DNA of 64,000 nucleotides, taken from contig NZ_PVNS01000004.1 in the NCBI RefSeq assembly GCF_002993335.1, forward strand, positions 124,001 to 188,000, given 5' to 3'. Within the stretch, counting starts at the first letter, position 1; each line of letters starts with the position of its first letter. Position numbers and translations under genes: made by a program. Under the pieces are notes generated by a model that searched no databases, was not told the origin of the DNA, and saw only the letters and a list, made by a program, of their open reading frames with translations. This DNA comes from Alkalicoccus urumqiensis. Lineage in GTDB: Bacteria; Bacillota; Bacilli; Bacillales; Salisediminibacteriaceae. Of this stretch, positions 35,463 through 43,452 are shown in pieces.

Positions 35463-36436
35463 TGGGCTTTGTCGTTCTCCGCAGGTATATGAACCTGCTC
35501 TAAAATATCAAAGATAATCCGGCTGCTCTCCATTTCGGAAAGTTTCGCTTCTGAATTAAGCAGAATCCGGTGCTGCAGCACAAACGATGCCAGGTATTTG
35601 ATGTCATCCGGAATAACGTAGCTCCGCTCCTGCATGTATGCATAGGCCTGGCCTGCTTTCATCAGCGCAATGGAAGCACGCGGACTGCCTCCAAGGTATA
35701 CGTGATGATGCTGACGTGTAGCATTGACGATGCTGATGATATACTGTTTCACATTGTCTGCAACATGCACATCTTTTACTTCCTCCTGCATGCGCAGCAG
35801 TTCCTCAAGAGCCATAACCGGTGCGAGGGATTCGATCGGGTGCTGTTTTTCCACCCGGCGGAGCACATCCAGTTCTTCTGCTTTCGTCGGATACCCGATC
35901 CGGAATTTAAAAAGGAACCGGTCGAGCTGCGCTTCCGGCAGCGGGTAGGTGCCGCCATATTCGATCGGGTTCTGTGTCGCCATGACAAAAAATGGTTTAT
36001 CAAGCGGACGCGTCTCCCCGTCTGTCGTGACACTTCCCTCTTCCAGTGCCTCCAGAAGAGCTGCCTGGGTTTTCGGGGAGGTGCGGTTAATCTCGTCGGC
36101 GAGAACAATATTGGCCATTACCGGACCTCTGCGGAACTCAAATTCCATCGTTTTCTGATTATATATCGAAACACCGGTGACATCGGAAGGAAGAAGATCC
36201 GGCGTAAATTGAATCCGCTTAAATTCAGCACCGAGAGACTTTGCAATAGCACGGACCATCATGGTTTTGCCGACACCCGGAACGTCTTCAAGCAGCACAT
36301 GACCACCGCTTAAAATGGCGATGAGACTCAGCTCCACTTCACGGCGCTTGCCGACAACTACTTTCTCTACATTATCCACAAGAGCACGGAGCTGCGGGCG
36401 GATCACCGTCTCCTGCTCTGTTTCATTTTTTCTCAT
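35459..36436 (-). CDS. yeaC: MoxR-family AAA+ ATPase (YeaC-like)
   Basis: 325 residues. Walker A is the variant GVGKTMMVRAIAKSLG, preceded by GGHVLLEDVPG; Walker B VLADEINRTSPKTQAALLEA; sensor FFVMATQNPIEYGGTYPLPEAQLDRF. First gene of the operon. It probably acts as a chaperone that matures or activates a partner held by the DUF58 protein. Confidence 0.93.
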   Translation of the reverse strand: MRKNETEQETVIRPQLRALVDNVEKVVVGKRREVELSLIAILSGGHVLLEDVPGVGKTMMVRAIAKSLGAEFKRIQFTPDLLPSDVTGVSIYNQKTMEFEFRRGPVMANIVLADEINRTSPKTQAALLEALEEGSVTTDGETRPLDKPFFVMATQNPIEYGGTYPLPEAQLDRFLFKFRIGYPTKAEELDVLRRVEKQHPIESLAPVMALEELLRMQEEVKDVHVADNVKQYIISIVNATRQHHHVYLGGSPRASIALMKAGQAYAYMQERSYVIPDDIKYLASFVLQHRILLNSEAKLSEMESSRIIFDILEQVHIPAENDKAQ

Positions 36437-36562
36437 CTATAACCAGTCCTCCTCGAACATACTCTTTGTCCATTTTAGCATGAACTGTCCGGAAAATCGC
36501 TTGATAAGAGAGGCGGGGTTCCTCTTGATTCACGCAGACGTGACAACCGGAGAAAAGCACAG

Positions 36563-36594
36563 CAAAAAGCCGCTGTCTGAACTGCACAGCGGCT
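36563..36594 (-). terminator. Terminator of the redox operon
   Basis: Minus strand AGCCGCTGT / ACAGCGGCT with a 9-nt loop and TTTTTG. Confidence 0.85.
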
Positions 36595-36603
36595 CCTCCC
36601 TGG

Positions 36604-36894
36604 CTATAGTCCCTGTTTCATCTGATGATGCGGCATATGGTGATGCCCTTTCGGTGTCCGGTGTTCCTCCGTTGAATCGATGTCCTCCACGGGGATGCGG
36701 CCGATCTCTTTCTCTACTTCTGCAACGACGACCCAGTCCCCCTGTTCAAAGTAGGGTTCAAAAGAAGACGCATCTTCATCCTCTTTTCCGATAATCTGGA
36801 TCCGGTCTTCGGGAATATCTTTTATTTCCAGTTCTCTCAGCACCTGTTTCTGCTGCGCTTTTGACTGCAGTACTGCGACTACCTGGCGGTCCAT
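36604..36894 (-). CDS. Small acidic protein with His/Met-rich tail
   Basis: 96 residues. N-terminal MDRQVVAVLQSKAQQKQVLR suggests a small alpha/beta fold; the middle is acidic (GKEDEDASSFEPYFEQGDW) and the C-terminus is GHHHMPHHQM. The tail could bind a metal. ATG at 36894 has GGAGGTGA 5 nt upstream. It starts 14 nt after the candidate selenoprotein gene and ends at the terminator, so both form one operon. Not recognised beyond that. Confidence 0.7.
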   Translation of the reverse strand: MDRQVVAVLQSKAQQKQVLRELEIKDIPEDRIQIIGKEDEDASSFEPYFEQGDWVVVAEVEKEIGRIPVEDIDSTEEHRTPKGHHHMPHHQMKQGL

Positions 36895-36908
36895 ATCCTC
36901 ACCTCCAT

Positions 36909-37484
36909 TCAATTCTTCTGCATATGGAACAACCGGTGATTGGTCAATACCCGGTACATATCATCGATGGGCGCATGGTCCATTGGATTTTTATCAATAT
37001 GGGAGTATAGAAGTTCTCCGTCTTTATCGACGATCCATGCCCCGCCCTGCAGGTACACATCCTGTGTCCGCATCGATTTTGTGACAAACTGCTTCTGCCG
37101 CTTTTCCGATGGGAAGAAAGATGGCAGCCGCTTCGTGGCAGCGCCGCCTGCAAGCATCCCTGCCATTTTCCACTTAGGCATCCGGATATGGCCGAGATCG
37201 TAGTAGGCCTCGTGTTTTGGATCTCCGTAAAGAGAAAAAGGATATGGCCCAAACGAACGGTTAAATTCTTTTATGACACTGCCGCTGGAAGGAGCAATAA
37301 CAGAAAGCTCTGCTCCATTCTCTGTAAAAATATGGTGAAACTCACGCAACTGCGCGAGAAATTTCCTGCAGATCGGTCAACCGAGGTGACGCACAAATAC
37401 GAAGGCGTGCGGTTTCTCCTGAATGAGAGCATCCATCCGCAGCTTCTCTTTATTCATCGTTTCCAGTTTGTATGGGAATTCCAT
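36909..37484 (-). CDS. Peroxiredoxin-like (AhpC/TSA, SelL-related) protein with in-frame TGA, probable selenoprotein
   Basis: Read through one TGA, the frame encodes 191 residues from an ATG at 37484 (GGAGGGA upstream). N-terminus MEFPYKLETMNKEKL; residues 32-43 read VRHLG-U-PICRKF, where U36 is the TGA at 37377-37379 and C39 follows. Cys homologues have GCxxC here, so the TGA falls exactly on the catalytic Cys. Downstream sequence is a normal thioredoxin-fold redox protein (ELSVIAPSSGSV, PFSLYGDPKHEAYYDLG, GGAWIVDKDGELLY). A hairpin with G in its loop sits 19 nt after the TGA. The alternative is a nonsense mutation; an automatic call would start at TTG 37349 and lose the active site. Its divergent neighbour is a YeeE/YedE transporter, a family with selenium-linked members. 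Confidence 0.72.
37341..37379 (-). promoter_or_regulatory. Candidate bacterial SECIS element
   Basis: TGA at 37377-37379, then 18 nt, then CTCGCGC-AGTT-GCGTGAG (37341-37358): seven base pairs including one G-T, tetraloop AGUU. A G in the first two loop positions and a loop about 25 nt from the UGA match the general rule for bacterial SECIS hairpins. Confidence 0.6.
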
Positions 37485-37578
37485 GTTTCTCCCTCCTTCT
37501 TTCTATCTCTTTTCCATTCGTTTCCCCACTCCCGCCCCCTTTAAACAATCCGGACTTTCTGTACACGGAATCATTTAG

Positions 37579-37607
37579 TTGACAGCAGAACAGCCTCCCC
37601 GTAAAAT
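37579..37607 (+). promoter_or_regulatory. Promoter of the YeeE/YedE gene
   Basis: TTGACA (37579-37584), 17-bp spacer, TAAAAT (37602-37607), 48 nt before the ATG. Confidence 0.75.
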
Positions 37608-37655
37608 AAGCTCGTAAATCCCGATAATATAACTCAGAAAAGGAGGGTTTCGATC

Positions 37656-38912
37656 ATGTCAGAAACCATTGTACAGGGCACAGGTGCCCAGGAAGATACG
37701 GAAAAACGTTCCTCTAAAGACCTGGCAGCGCCGCAGATGAACTTAGTGACAGGTGCATTAATTGTAACTGCCATTCTCGGTGTATTTCTTTTCATTACTC
37801 AGGAGCCGATGATGCCGGTTCTGCTTCTGATCGGCCTTCTATTAGGCTATACACTGTTTCATGCACGGTTTGGCTTTACGTCTGCCTTCCGCCGGTTTGC
37901 CTCTGTCGGTAACGGTAAAGCCATCCGTTCCCACATGGTCATGCTCGGTGCCGCCGTGACGTTGTTTGCTCCCATTCTTGCATTCGGCATTTCCTTTTTC
38001 GATGTGGAAGTGAGCGGATATGTATTTCCTATCGGCGTTTCCGTCATTGTAGGTTCCTTTCTATTCGGAATCGGCATGCAGCTCGGCGGCGGATGTGCTT
38101 CCGGTACGCTCTACGCAGTCGGAGCCGGAAGAACCGTTATGTTCATTACATTGCTATTCTTTATTGTCGGCTCTGTAATCGGAGCCGCGCATCTGCCGTT
38201 CTGGACAGATCAGATGCCAAGCACAGAGCCAGTGTCGCTCGCTACATCTACAGGGCTTGGATACGGCGGCGCATGGCTCGTTTCCATTCTGCTGTTCGGA
38301 CTGATCGCATGGATTACGCTCGTCGTTGAGCGGAAGCGGAAAGCTCCGCCGATGGCGCCGGTTCCTTCTGAAAAAGGTTTCAAGCGGATCCTGCGTGGTT
38401 CCTGGCCGCTTTTTGCCGCAGCAATCGTGCTTGCCGTCCTGAATGCTTTGACATTAATGACACGGGGCCAGCCATGGGGCATCACCTCCGCTTTCGCTCT
38501 CTGGGGCTCGAAAGTGGCAGACACATTCGGTATGGATGTTGCCTCCTGGGGGTACTGGCAGGGAGACAATGCCCAGATGCTTCAGGCTTCTATCTTCTCT
38601 GACACAACCACAATCTTAAATTTCGGCGTCATTCTCGGTGCTTTTATGGCATCCGCGATGGGCGGCCTGTTCCGCTTTTCCGGGATCACCGGCGGAAACG
38701 TTGCTGCAGCAGTCATCGGCGGCCTGTTCATGGGATACGGTGCACGCCTTGCTTTCGGCTGTAACATCGGTGCCTACTTCGGCGGAATCGCTTCGTTCAG
38801 TGTGCACGGTTATATCTGGGCCGTCATGGCACTACTCGGAACGTTCTTCGCTCTTTACCTGCGCCCGCTGTTCGGGTTGAGCGTACCAAAATCAAAAGAC
38901 AGTTTCTGCTGA
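37656..38912 (+). CDS. YeeE/YedE-family thiosulfate/sulfur (possibly selenium) transporter
   Basis: 418 residues, about ten hydrophobic helices after a polar 25-residue N-terminus. It carries the two family cysteine motifs: MQLGGGCASGTLYAVG near residue 145 and RLAFGCNIGAYFGG near 367, which in TsuA bind thiosulfate. Some YedE relatives co-occur with selenium metabolism. AAAGGAGG lies 10 nt before the ATG. Divergent from the candidate selenoprotein. Thiosulfate import is the default call; selenium transport is inference from context. Confidence 0.85.
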   Translation: MSETIVQGTGAQEDTEKRSSKDLAAPQMNLVTGALIVTAILGVFLFITQEPMMPVLLLIGLLLGYTLFHARFGFTSAFRRFASVGNGKAIRSHMVMLGAAVTLFAPILAFGISFFDVEVSGYVFPIGVSVIVGSFLFGIGMQLGGGCASGTLYAVGAGRTVMFITLLFFIVGSVIGAAHLPFWTDQMPSTEPVSLATSTGLGYGGAWLVSILLFGLIAWITLVVERKRKAPPMAPVPSEKGFKRILRGSWPLFAAAIVLAVLNALTLMTRGQPWGITSAFALWGSKVADTFGMDVASWGYWQGDNAQMLQASIFSDTTTILNFGVILGAFMASAMGGLFRFSGITGGNVAAAVIGGLFMGYGARLAFGCNIGAYFGGIASFSVHGYIWAVMALLGTFFALYLRPLFGLSVPKSKDSFC

Positions 38913-38966
38913 CTCAGAGGGGGAAAACCTCTTTCAGCACTGCTGTTACAACGATCGAGAGAAAAC

Positions 38967-39003
38967 CTGCGGCGGTCTATGAGAAGACCAGCCGCAGCTT
39001 TTG
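38967..39003 (+). terminator. Terminator after the YeeE/YedE gene
   Basis: CTGCGGCGGTCT / AGACCAGCCGCAG stem with a short loop and CTTTTGG tail. Confidence 0.75.
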
Positions 39004-39186
39004 GTATGAAGAACGATAAGTTTCTGGACTATAGAAAGACGGTGAAGAGTTACACCGCAGGCTGATTCGAGATCTTTAAAATAAACCAGGCAGAAACCGC
39101 CTGATCTTAAAAGCTAAGAGACGTTTGTTGAACAGGTACCCGCTTTCTGCCTGCACCTGCAGCCGTACGCGTTCCGGAGGGAATCC

Positions 39187-39311
39187 GAAAAGCGGAAGCG
39201 CCCTGGTCACGAGCGACCAGTCCTGGAAGCCCTGCCGACGAAAGCTGATCTTCGCTTTCTTCGGCAGGGGTGAAGGAACCTCGAGCGAGTGGGTGCTGCA
39301 GCTGGACAATA
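39187..39311. repeat. Hairpin repeat element, copy 2
   Basis: Outer stem AGCGCCC / GGGTGCT, inner stem CCCTGCCGA / TCGGCAGGG, C-T mismatch, GAAAG / CTTTC. Compared with copy 1 both arms of each stem have changed together. Confidence 0.85.
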
Positions 39312-39668
39312 CTTCAATTACAAGAAGCATGGCTTCGCGCGGCCGCGCCGCATGGCAGAAGACCGCTGCCCTGCGGCTTAAACCAAAGGCCGGCTCCGCT
39401 CGTGCTTTCAACCGCTTGACGCGGCGTGGATTTTCGCCTCGTTCGGATCCTCCCGGAGTCGACGGCCTCCGGTTTCGGCAGGTTGGAAGAAAACGCTTGA
39501 TCGAAGAGGTCCCTTTTGCACAGTGAATACGGTAATCCAATCGAATTGTACGAGGTCATCTTTGCCTTATAGACACCGGTCCTGCTATGGATCATTGGTA
39601 TTTCAGCTCTATTTTACTACGCTTCGGAGCGTTCGGCAGAGACGCCGGTGGGATCAAGCGCAGTCGTC

Positions 39669-39795
39669 CCGAAAAGCGGAAGCGCCCTGGTCACGAGCGA
39701 CTAGTCCTGGAAGCCCTGCCGACGAAAGCCGCTTTTCGCTTTCTTCGGCAGGGGTGAAGGAACCTCGAGCGAGTGGGTGCTGCAGCTGGACAACG
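39669..39795. repeat. Hairpin repeat element, copy 3
   Basis: Same stems as copy 2 with a different terminal loop and CGACTAG in place of CGACCAG. Lies between R3 and R2/R4 of composite copy C. Confidence 0.85.
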
Positions 39796-40068
39796 CTTCG
39801 TTTTAAGAAGCATGGCTCCGCGCGGCCGCGCCGCATGGCAGAAGATCGCTGCCCTGCGGCTCAAACCATAGGCCGGCTCCACTCATGCTCTCCAGCCGCG
39901 CAAATACCGCCCGGCTGGAAGACAAGCCCACGGCAAGCTTCTGCCGAGACGCGGAGAAGCTCTACCAACAGAAGCAAATAGTTAATTTAACAAAGCTTTA
40001 AAATGCCAAAACCCTTGGCATCCCTGCTCGGAAGAGGCTTCGAATTTTATACTTTCTTGTACTCTAAG

Positions 40069-40115
40069 TAAAACCGCCTGCCCGTAACAATTTACAGGCA
40101 GGCGGTCCGTTTTTC
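40069..40115 (-). terminator. Terminator of the sigma/anti-sigma operon
   Basis: Minus strand ACCGCCTGCC-TGTAA / TTACGGGCAGGCGGT with one bulge and a T tail; the plus strand also ends in TTTTT. Confidence 0.85.
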
Positions 40116-40141
40116 GTATTATCCTATTTTACCTTATTCAG

Positions 40142-40231
40142 CTACCGCCGGTTGAGCCGGTCTCTGTAGAGGAGAAAGATGACTCCTGCAAGAAGTACGG
40201 TCATGACACCGGACAAAAGAAGCGTCGTCAC
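40142..40231 (-). CDS. 29-residue single-span membrane peptide
   Basis: GTG at 40231, sequence MTTLLLSGVMTVLLAGVIFL then LYRDRLNRR: one hydrophobic span followed by a positively charged tail, so the C-terminus would be cytoplasmic. GAGGAGG is 6-7 nt upstream. It starts 16 nt after the anti-sigma stop and ends before the operon terminator. It may help the anti-sigma factor in the membrane (inference). Confidence 0.55.
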   Translation of the reverse strand: MTTLLLSGVMTVLLAGVIFLLYRDRLNRR

Positions 40232-40247
40232 TGTATCCCTCCTCGAT

Positions 40248-41117
40248 CTACTGACTGGCCAGAATAATGTCCCCCTGCGGCTGTTCATTGTTCGGCTGCG
40301 GCTCCAGCGTTACCGCAATCTGATCAATCTGATCCGGACCGCTTTCTTCTCCGCTGAGACGGTACGTTACCGCTCCATTCCCGTTTTCATCAATCGTGAA
40401 GCTTCCGGCGGAAACGGGAACTTCTCCTTCGATCAGCCACGCCTGAAATGCCTGCTCTCCTTCCAGATCCGGCATGTTCCGGACGGAAATGACGAGGTCT
40501 ACGTGGCCGTTCTCAGAGATAATGGTTGCGGACCCCTCTCCCTGGAATTCCTGGCCGGCTGCATTCAGGTTGGAGGCCAGCAGCACGTCCGATACACCGC
40601 GGGGATCATCCTCATCGGATTCTTCCAGAAGTGCCTGATAATCCGATTCGAGAAGGTCTCTTTCAAAGACGAGTTCTTCATTCCGCTCCTCCAGCGACTC
40701 CTGTTCGGAAAGCAGCTGCTGCTGATTTGTGAACAAAACGGCATTTCCGATTATGGAGAAAAGCAGGACAGCGGCAGCCGCACCGAATGCCCACACAGGG
40801 ACACCCCGTCTCCGCTTTTTCGGCTCTGGGCGGATATCCGTTACCGCTGATTCCGTTCGAGGCTCTGTTCCGTTCGTTTTTTCCTCTTCTGTTGATTCTG
40901 TGACATTTTCCAGAATTCGTGCTTTCATGCCTTCCGGCGGCTCCACCGGTTCACTCATAAACGGGAGTTCTCCGGTCAGTTCACGAAGCTCTTTCAACTC
41001 TTCCCTGCATGCTTCGCATTGATGAAGGTGCTCTTCAAATGCTTGTTTTTCCTCATCTGTCATCTGGTTGTTGAAATAATCGATCACACGGTCACAAAGA
41101 TGCTCGTTCACTGCCAC
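40248..41117 (-). CDS. Anti-sigma factor, RskA-like with zinc-finger N-terminus
   Basis: 289 residues. N-terminal zinc-finger anti-sigma motif HLHQCEACREEL (H-x3-C-x2-C) near residue 31; an acidic/polar linker; one membrane helix VWAFGAAAAVLLFSIIGNAVL near 125; a coiled-coil-prone stretch (NQQQLLSEQESLEERNEELV); and a C-terminal RskA domain (QAWLIEGEVPVSAGSFTI). Overlaps the sigma gene by 10 nt. It should hold the sigma factor at the membrane until an envelope signal releases it; redox release through the Cys pair is possible. Confidence 0.88.
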   Translation of the reverse strand: MAVNEHLCDRVIDYFNNQMTDEEKQAFEEHLHQCEACREELKELRELTGELPFMSEPVEPPEGMKARILENVTESTEEEKTNGTEPRTESAVTDIRPEPKKRRRGVPVWAFGAAAAVLLFSIIGNAVLFTNQQQLLSEQESLEERNEELVFERDLLESDYQALLEESDEDDPRGVSDVLLASNLNAAGQEFQGEGSATIISENGHVDLVISVRNMPDLEGEQAFQAWLIEGEVPVSAGSFTIDENGNGAVTYRLSGEESGPDQIDQIAVTLEPQPNNEQPQGDIILASQ

Positions 41118-41668
41118 TCCCCCCTTTCTGATGCCAGTTCTTCTCTTAGATGTTTCAGTGCAAGCCGCACTCTTCCTTTTACGGTACCGAGCGGTATCCC
41201 GATCTGCTCGGCTGTCCGCTGCTGGGACAAGCCTTCAAAGTAAATGAGCTGAATGACCATCCGCTGCTCTTCTTTCAGCTTCATCATCGCTCCTTTTATC
41301 TCTTCTCGTTTCTCTTTCCATTCCACCAGATCTTCAACAGCCGGCGAGTCAGACGATGGTTCTGTCTCCTGATGCACCGTCTGTTCATCACGGCGTTTTT
41401 TCTTACGTAGAAGATCGATCGCGGCATTTCTGGTCATGGTGAGAAGCCATGAGGAGAATTTGCCTTTATCCGCCTGATACCCTGCGGTTCCTTTCCATAA
41501 CTTCATCATCACTTCCTGGACCACTTCCTCTGCGGTACCGGCATCTCCGGTAAGTTTCCACGCAAACGAATAAAGCAGCTTTTCATATTTATCATACAAT
41601 GCTTCGAGCGCATCTGCGTCCTGCCGGACGATGCGTTCGTACAAGTGCAGATCCTCTTGTCCCGCCAT
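41108..41668 (-). CDS. ECF sigma factor (SigK/RpoE type)
   Basis: 186 residues. Region 2: LYSFAWKLTGDAGTAEEVVQ...SSWLLTMTRNAAIDLLRKKKRR; region 4: MVIQLIYFEGLSQQRTAEQIGIPLGTVKGRVRLALKHL. Coupled to its membrane anti-sigma factor. A likely autoregulatory promoter would lie in the 74 nt upstream (TGAAAC at about 41720), but I cannot fix the -10 element. Confidence 0.92.
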   Translation of the reverse strand: MAGQEDLHLYERIVRQDADALEALYDKYEKLLYSFAWKLTGDAGTAEEVVQEVMMKLWKGTAGYQADKGKFSSWLLTMTRNAAIDLLRKKKRRDEQTVHQETEPSSDSPAVEDLVEWKEKREEIKGAMMKLKEEQRMVIQLIYFEGLSQQRTAEQIGIPLGTVKGRVRLALKHLREELASERGEWQ

Positions 41669-41742
41669 AGAACCCTCCTCACTGCAGGATACTGCTCCTA
41701 CATAGAATACGTTTCATATCGTGAAATGGATCACTTTTTTCG

Positions 41743-43452
41743 TCAACCGATCATCATAGATTCAATCTGTTTCATCTGCGCATAGAGTCCATTCTTTCGA
41801 AGCAGCTCTTTCTCTGTTCCCTGTTCGGCAATCACGCCGTTATCCATTACCAGTATCTGGTCAAACCGATCGAGATCCTGCAGGCGGTGGCTGATATACA
41901 GTACGGTCGCATCTCCGGCAGCATCCAGAAGTTCCTGAAGGACAGAAGCTTCGGTCACAGCATCCAGCGAAGAAGTCGGCTCATCGAGAAGCCACAGCTT
42001 CTTTTTGCGGAGAAGCACCCTGGCAAGCGACAGCCGCTGGCGTTCCCCGCCGGAAAGGTTCTCCGCGCCTTCTTCAAGCAGCATGCCCGGGTCCAAGTAA
42101 TGAAGGTGGACACGCTGAAGTACTTCTTGAATTTCTTCCTCTTCTGCTTCCGGATCTGCGAGACTCAGGTTGGATCTGAGCGTGCCATAAAAAAAATGCT
42201 GTTCCTGGGTCACGACATTCGTCTGTTCCCAGATCGATGCATCATTTAAAACCGTCGTTTCCACCTGATCGATGGCCGCACTGCCGGAATCCGGCAGATA
42301 AAACCGGAGCAGAAGCTGAACGAGTGTCGATTTCCCGGATCCGCTCGCGCCTACAACGGCCGTTTTTGATCCGGCAGGAAGTTCGGCGTAGATGTTCCGG
42401 AGCATCGGCCTCGGTTCACCCGGATACGTAAATGTCACGTCGCGAAAACGTACGGCCGGCGCCTGGTCCCACTGCACCTCCCTGCTTTCCCCTTCCGGAA
42501 GCATAAGCGAGGAATCCTCCATCACATCATCCAGCCGGTCCGCCGCAGCTTTTGTCTCCTGAGCGTACGAAGGGTAAACCGCCATCGGCACGGTGTTCTC
42601 AAAGACGGTCAGGCTGATCATTACAAGCATGGCAAGAAAAACACCATCGAGCGCTCCGGAAGAAACACTCCAGGCTGCCGCTGCAAGCACCGACCAGGAT
42701 ACAACAAACGCCACCGTCTGATTGACGCTTGTAAGTGAGAGCCTGCGCCGGGAGGCACGGGCATTTTCTTCATCATAAGCTTCCAGACGCTCTACTAATT
42801 CTGTCTCTTTTTCCTGCAGCTTCTGGTACAGCTGCAGTTCACGGTATCCGCGCAGAAATTCCCCAGCTGCAGATGCCGCTTTTCCACGACCGCTTCTGAC
42901 AAGTGCCGCCCGGTCCTGTTCAAGGGATCGGTAGAGAGCCGGAAGAAGCCAGCCGGTCAATAAAACGCCGATGGTTAAAATGAGTGCGGTGAGCCAGGAA
43001 AAATAAAGCGTAAATGCAATCGTCGCAAGAAAGATGATTGTCATAACGACCGGCGGATAGTAGACGCGCAGAAAGTAATTCTGCATCGTTTCGACATCCC
43101 CGACAATCCGCGACAGGAGTTCCCCGCTCTGATAACGGTGGAACAGCCTTGGTGCGAGCGGCTCCAGTCTGCGGAAAAAGTGTCCGCGGACGGAAGCAAG
43201 CATCGAGAACGTCGCCCGGTGGGAATAGAGACGCTCGCCGTACCGGCTGAGACCGCGCGTCAGACTGAACAGCTTGAGGAGAGCAATCGTCACCGTCAAC
43301 ACGGCAAGCGGCGGCGTGACTGCGGCTTTGGAAATCAAATAGCCGCTGTTCGCAAAAAGGGCCACGGCACCGGTTCCGGCGAGAAATCCAAAAAGAATGG
43401 ACAATGCCAGATCTTTTTTCTCTTTTAATAAAAAGCCCCGGATAACGTTCAT
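41743..43452 (-). CDS. cydC: Thiol reductant ABC exporter subunit CydC
   Basis: 569 residues, six-helix membrane domain then an ATPase domain (Walker A GASGSGKSTLVQLLL, signature LSGGERQRLSLARVLL, Walker B LWLLDEPTSSLD). The CydDC heterodimer exports glutathione/cysteine or handles haem needed for cytochrome bd assembly. Overlaps cydD by 4 nt. No cydAB genes in the window. Confidence 0.9.
   Translation of the reverse strand: MNVIRGFLLKEKKDLALSILFGFLAGTGAVALFANSGYLISKAAVTPPLAVLTVTIALLKLFSLTRGLSRYGERLYSHRATFSMLASVRGHFFRRLEPLAPRLFHRYQSGELLSRIVGDVETMQNYFLRVYYPPVVMTIIFLATIAFTLYFSWLTALILTIGVLLTGWLLPALYRSLEQDRAALVRSGRGKAASAAGEFLRGYRELQLYQKLQEKETELVERLEAYDEENARASRRRLSLTSVNQTVAFVVSWSVLAAAAWSVSSGALDGVFLAMLVMISLTVFENTVPMAVYPSYAQETKAAADRLDDVMEDSSLMLPEGESREVQWDQAPAVRFRDVTFTYPGEPRPMLRNIYAELPAGSKTAVVGASGSGKSTLVQLLLRFYLPDSGSAAIDQVETTVLNDASIWEQTNVVTQEQHFFYGTLRSNLSLADPEAEEEEIQEVLQRVHLHYLDPGMLLEEGAENLSGGERQRLSLARVLLRKKKLWLLDEPTSSLDAVTEASVLQELLDAAGDATVLYISHRLQDLDRFDQILVMDNGVIAEQGTEKELLRKNGLYAQMKQIESMMIG

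Larger units (their letters stand above)
39078..40068. repeat. Composite intergenic repeat, copy C (two hairpin elements inside)
   Basis: R1 at 39078-39182, hairpin element at 39187-39311, R2 at about 39330-39482, a variable stretch, R3 at 39621-39667, a second hairpin element at 39669-39795, part of R2 again at 39818-39900, R4 at 39918-40068. About 990 bp with no credible gene. R1, R2, R3 and R4 are close to identical to copies A, B and D over tens of bases. Confidence 0.82.

Noticed and set aside
36909-37349. A 146-residue protein starting at TTG 37349
   Set aside because: It lacks the N-terminal half of the redox fold and the active-site motif, which is present in the same frame upstream across one TGA, with its own ATG and ribosome site.
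39076-40068. Several frames over composite copy C
   Set aside because: They cross module borders, differ between copies and lack ribosome sites.
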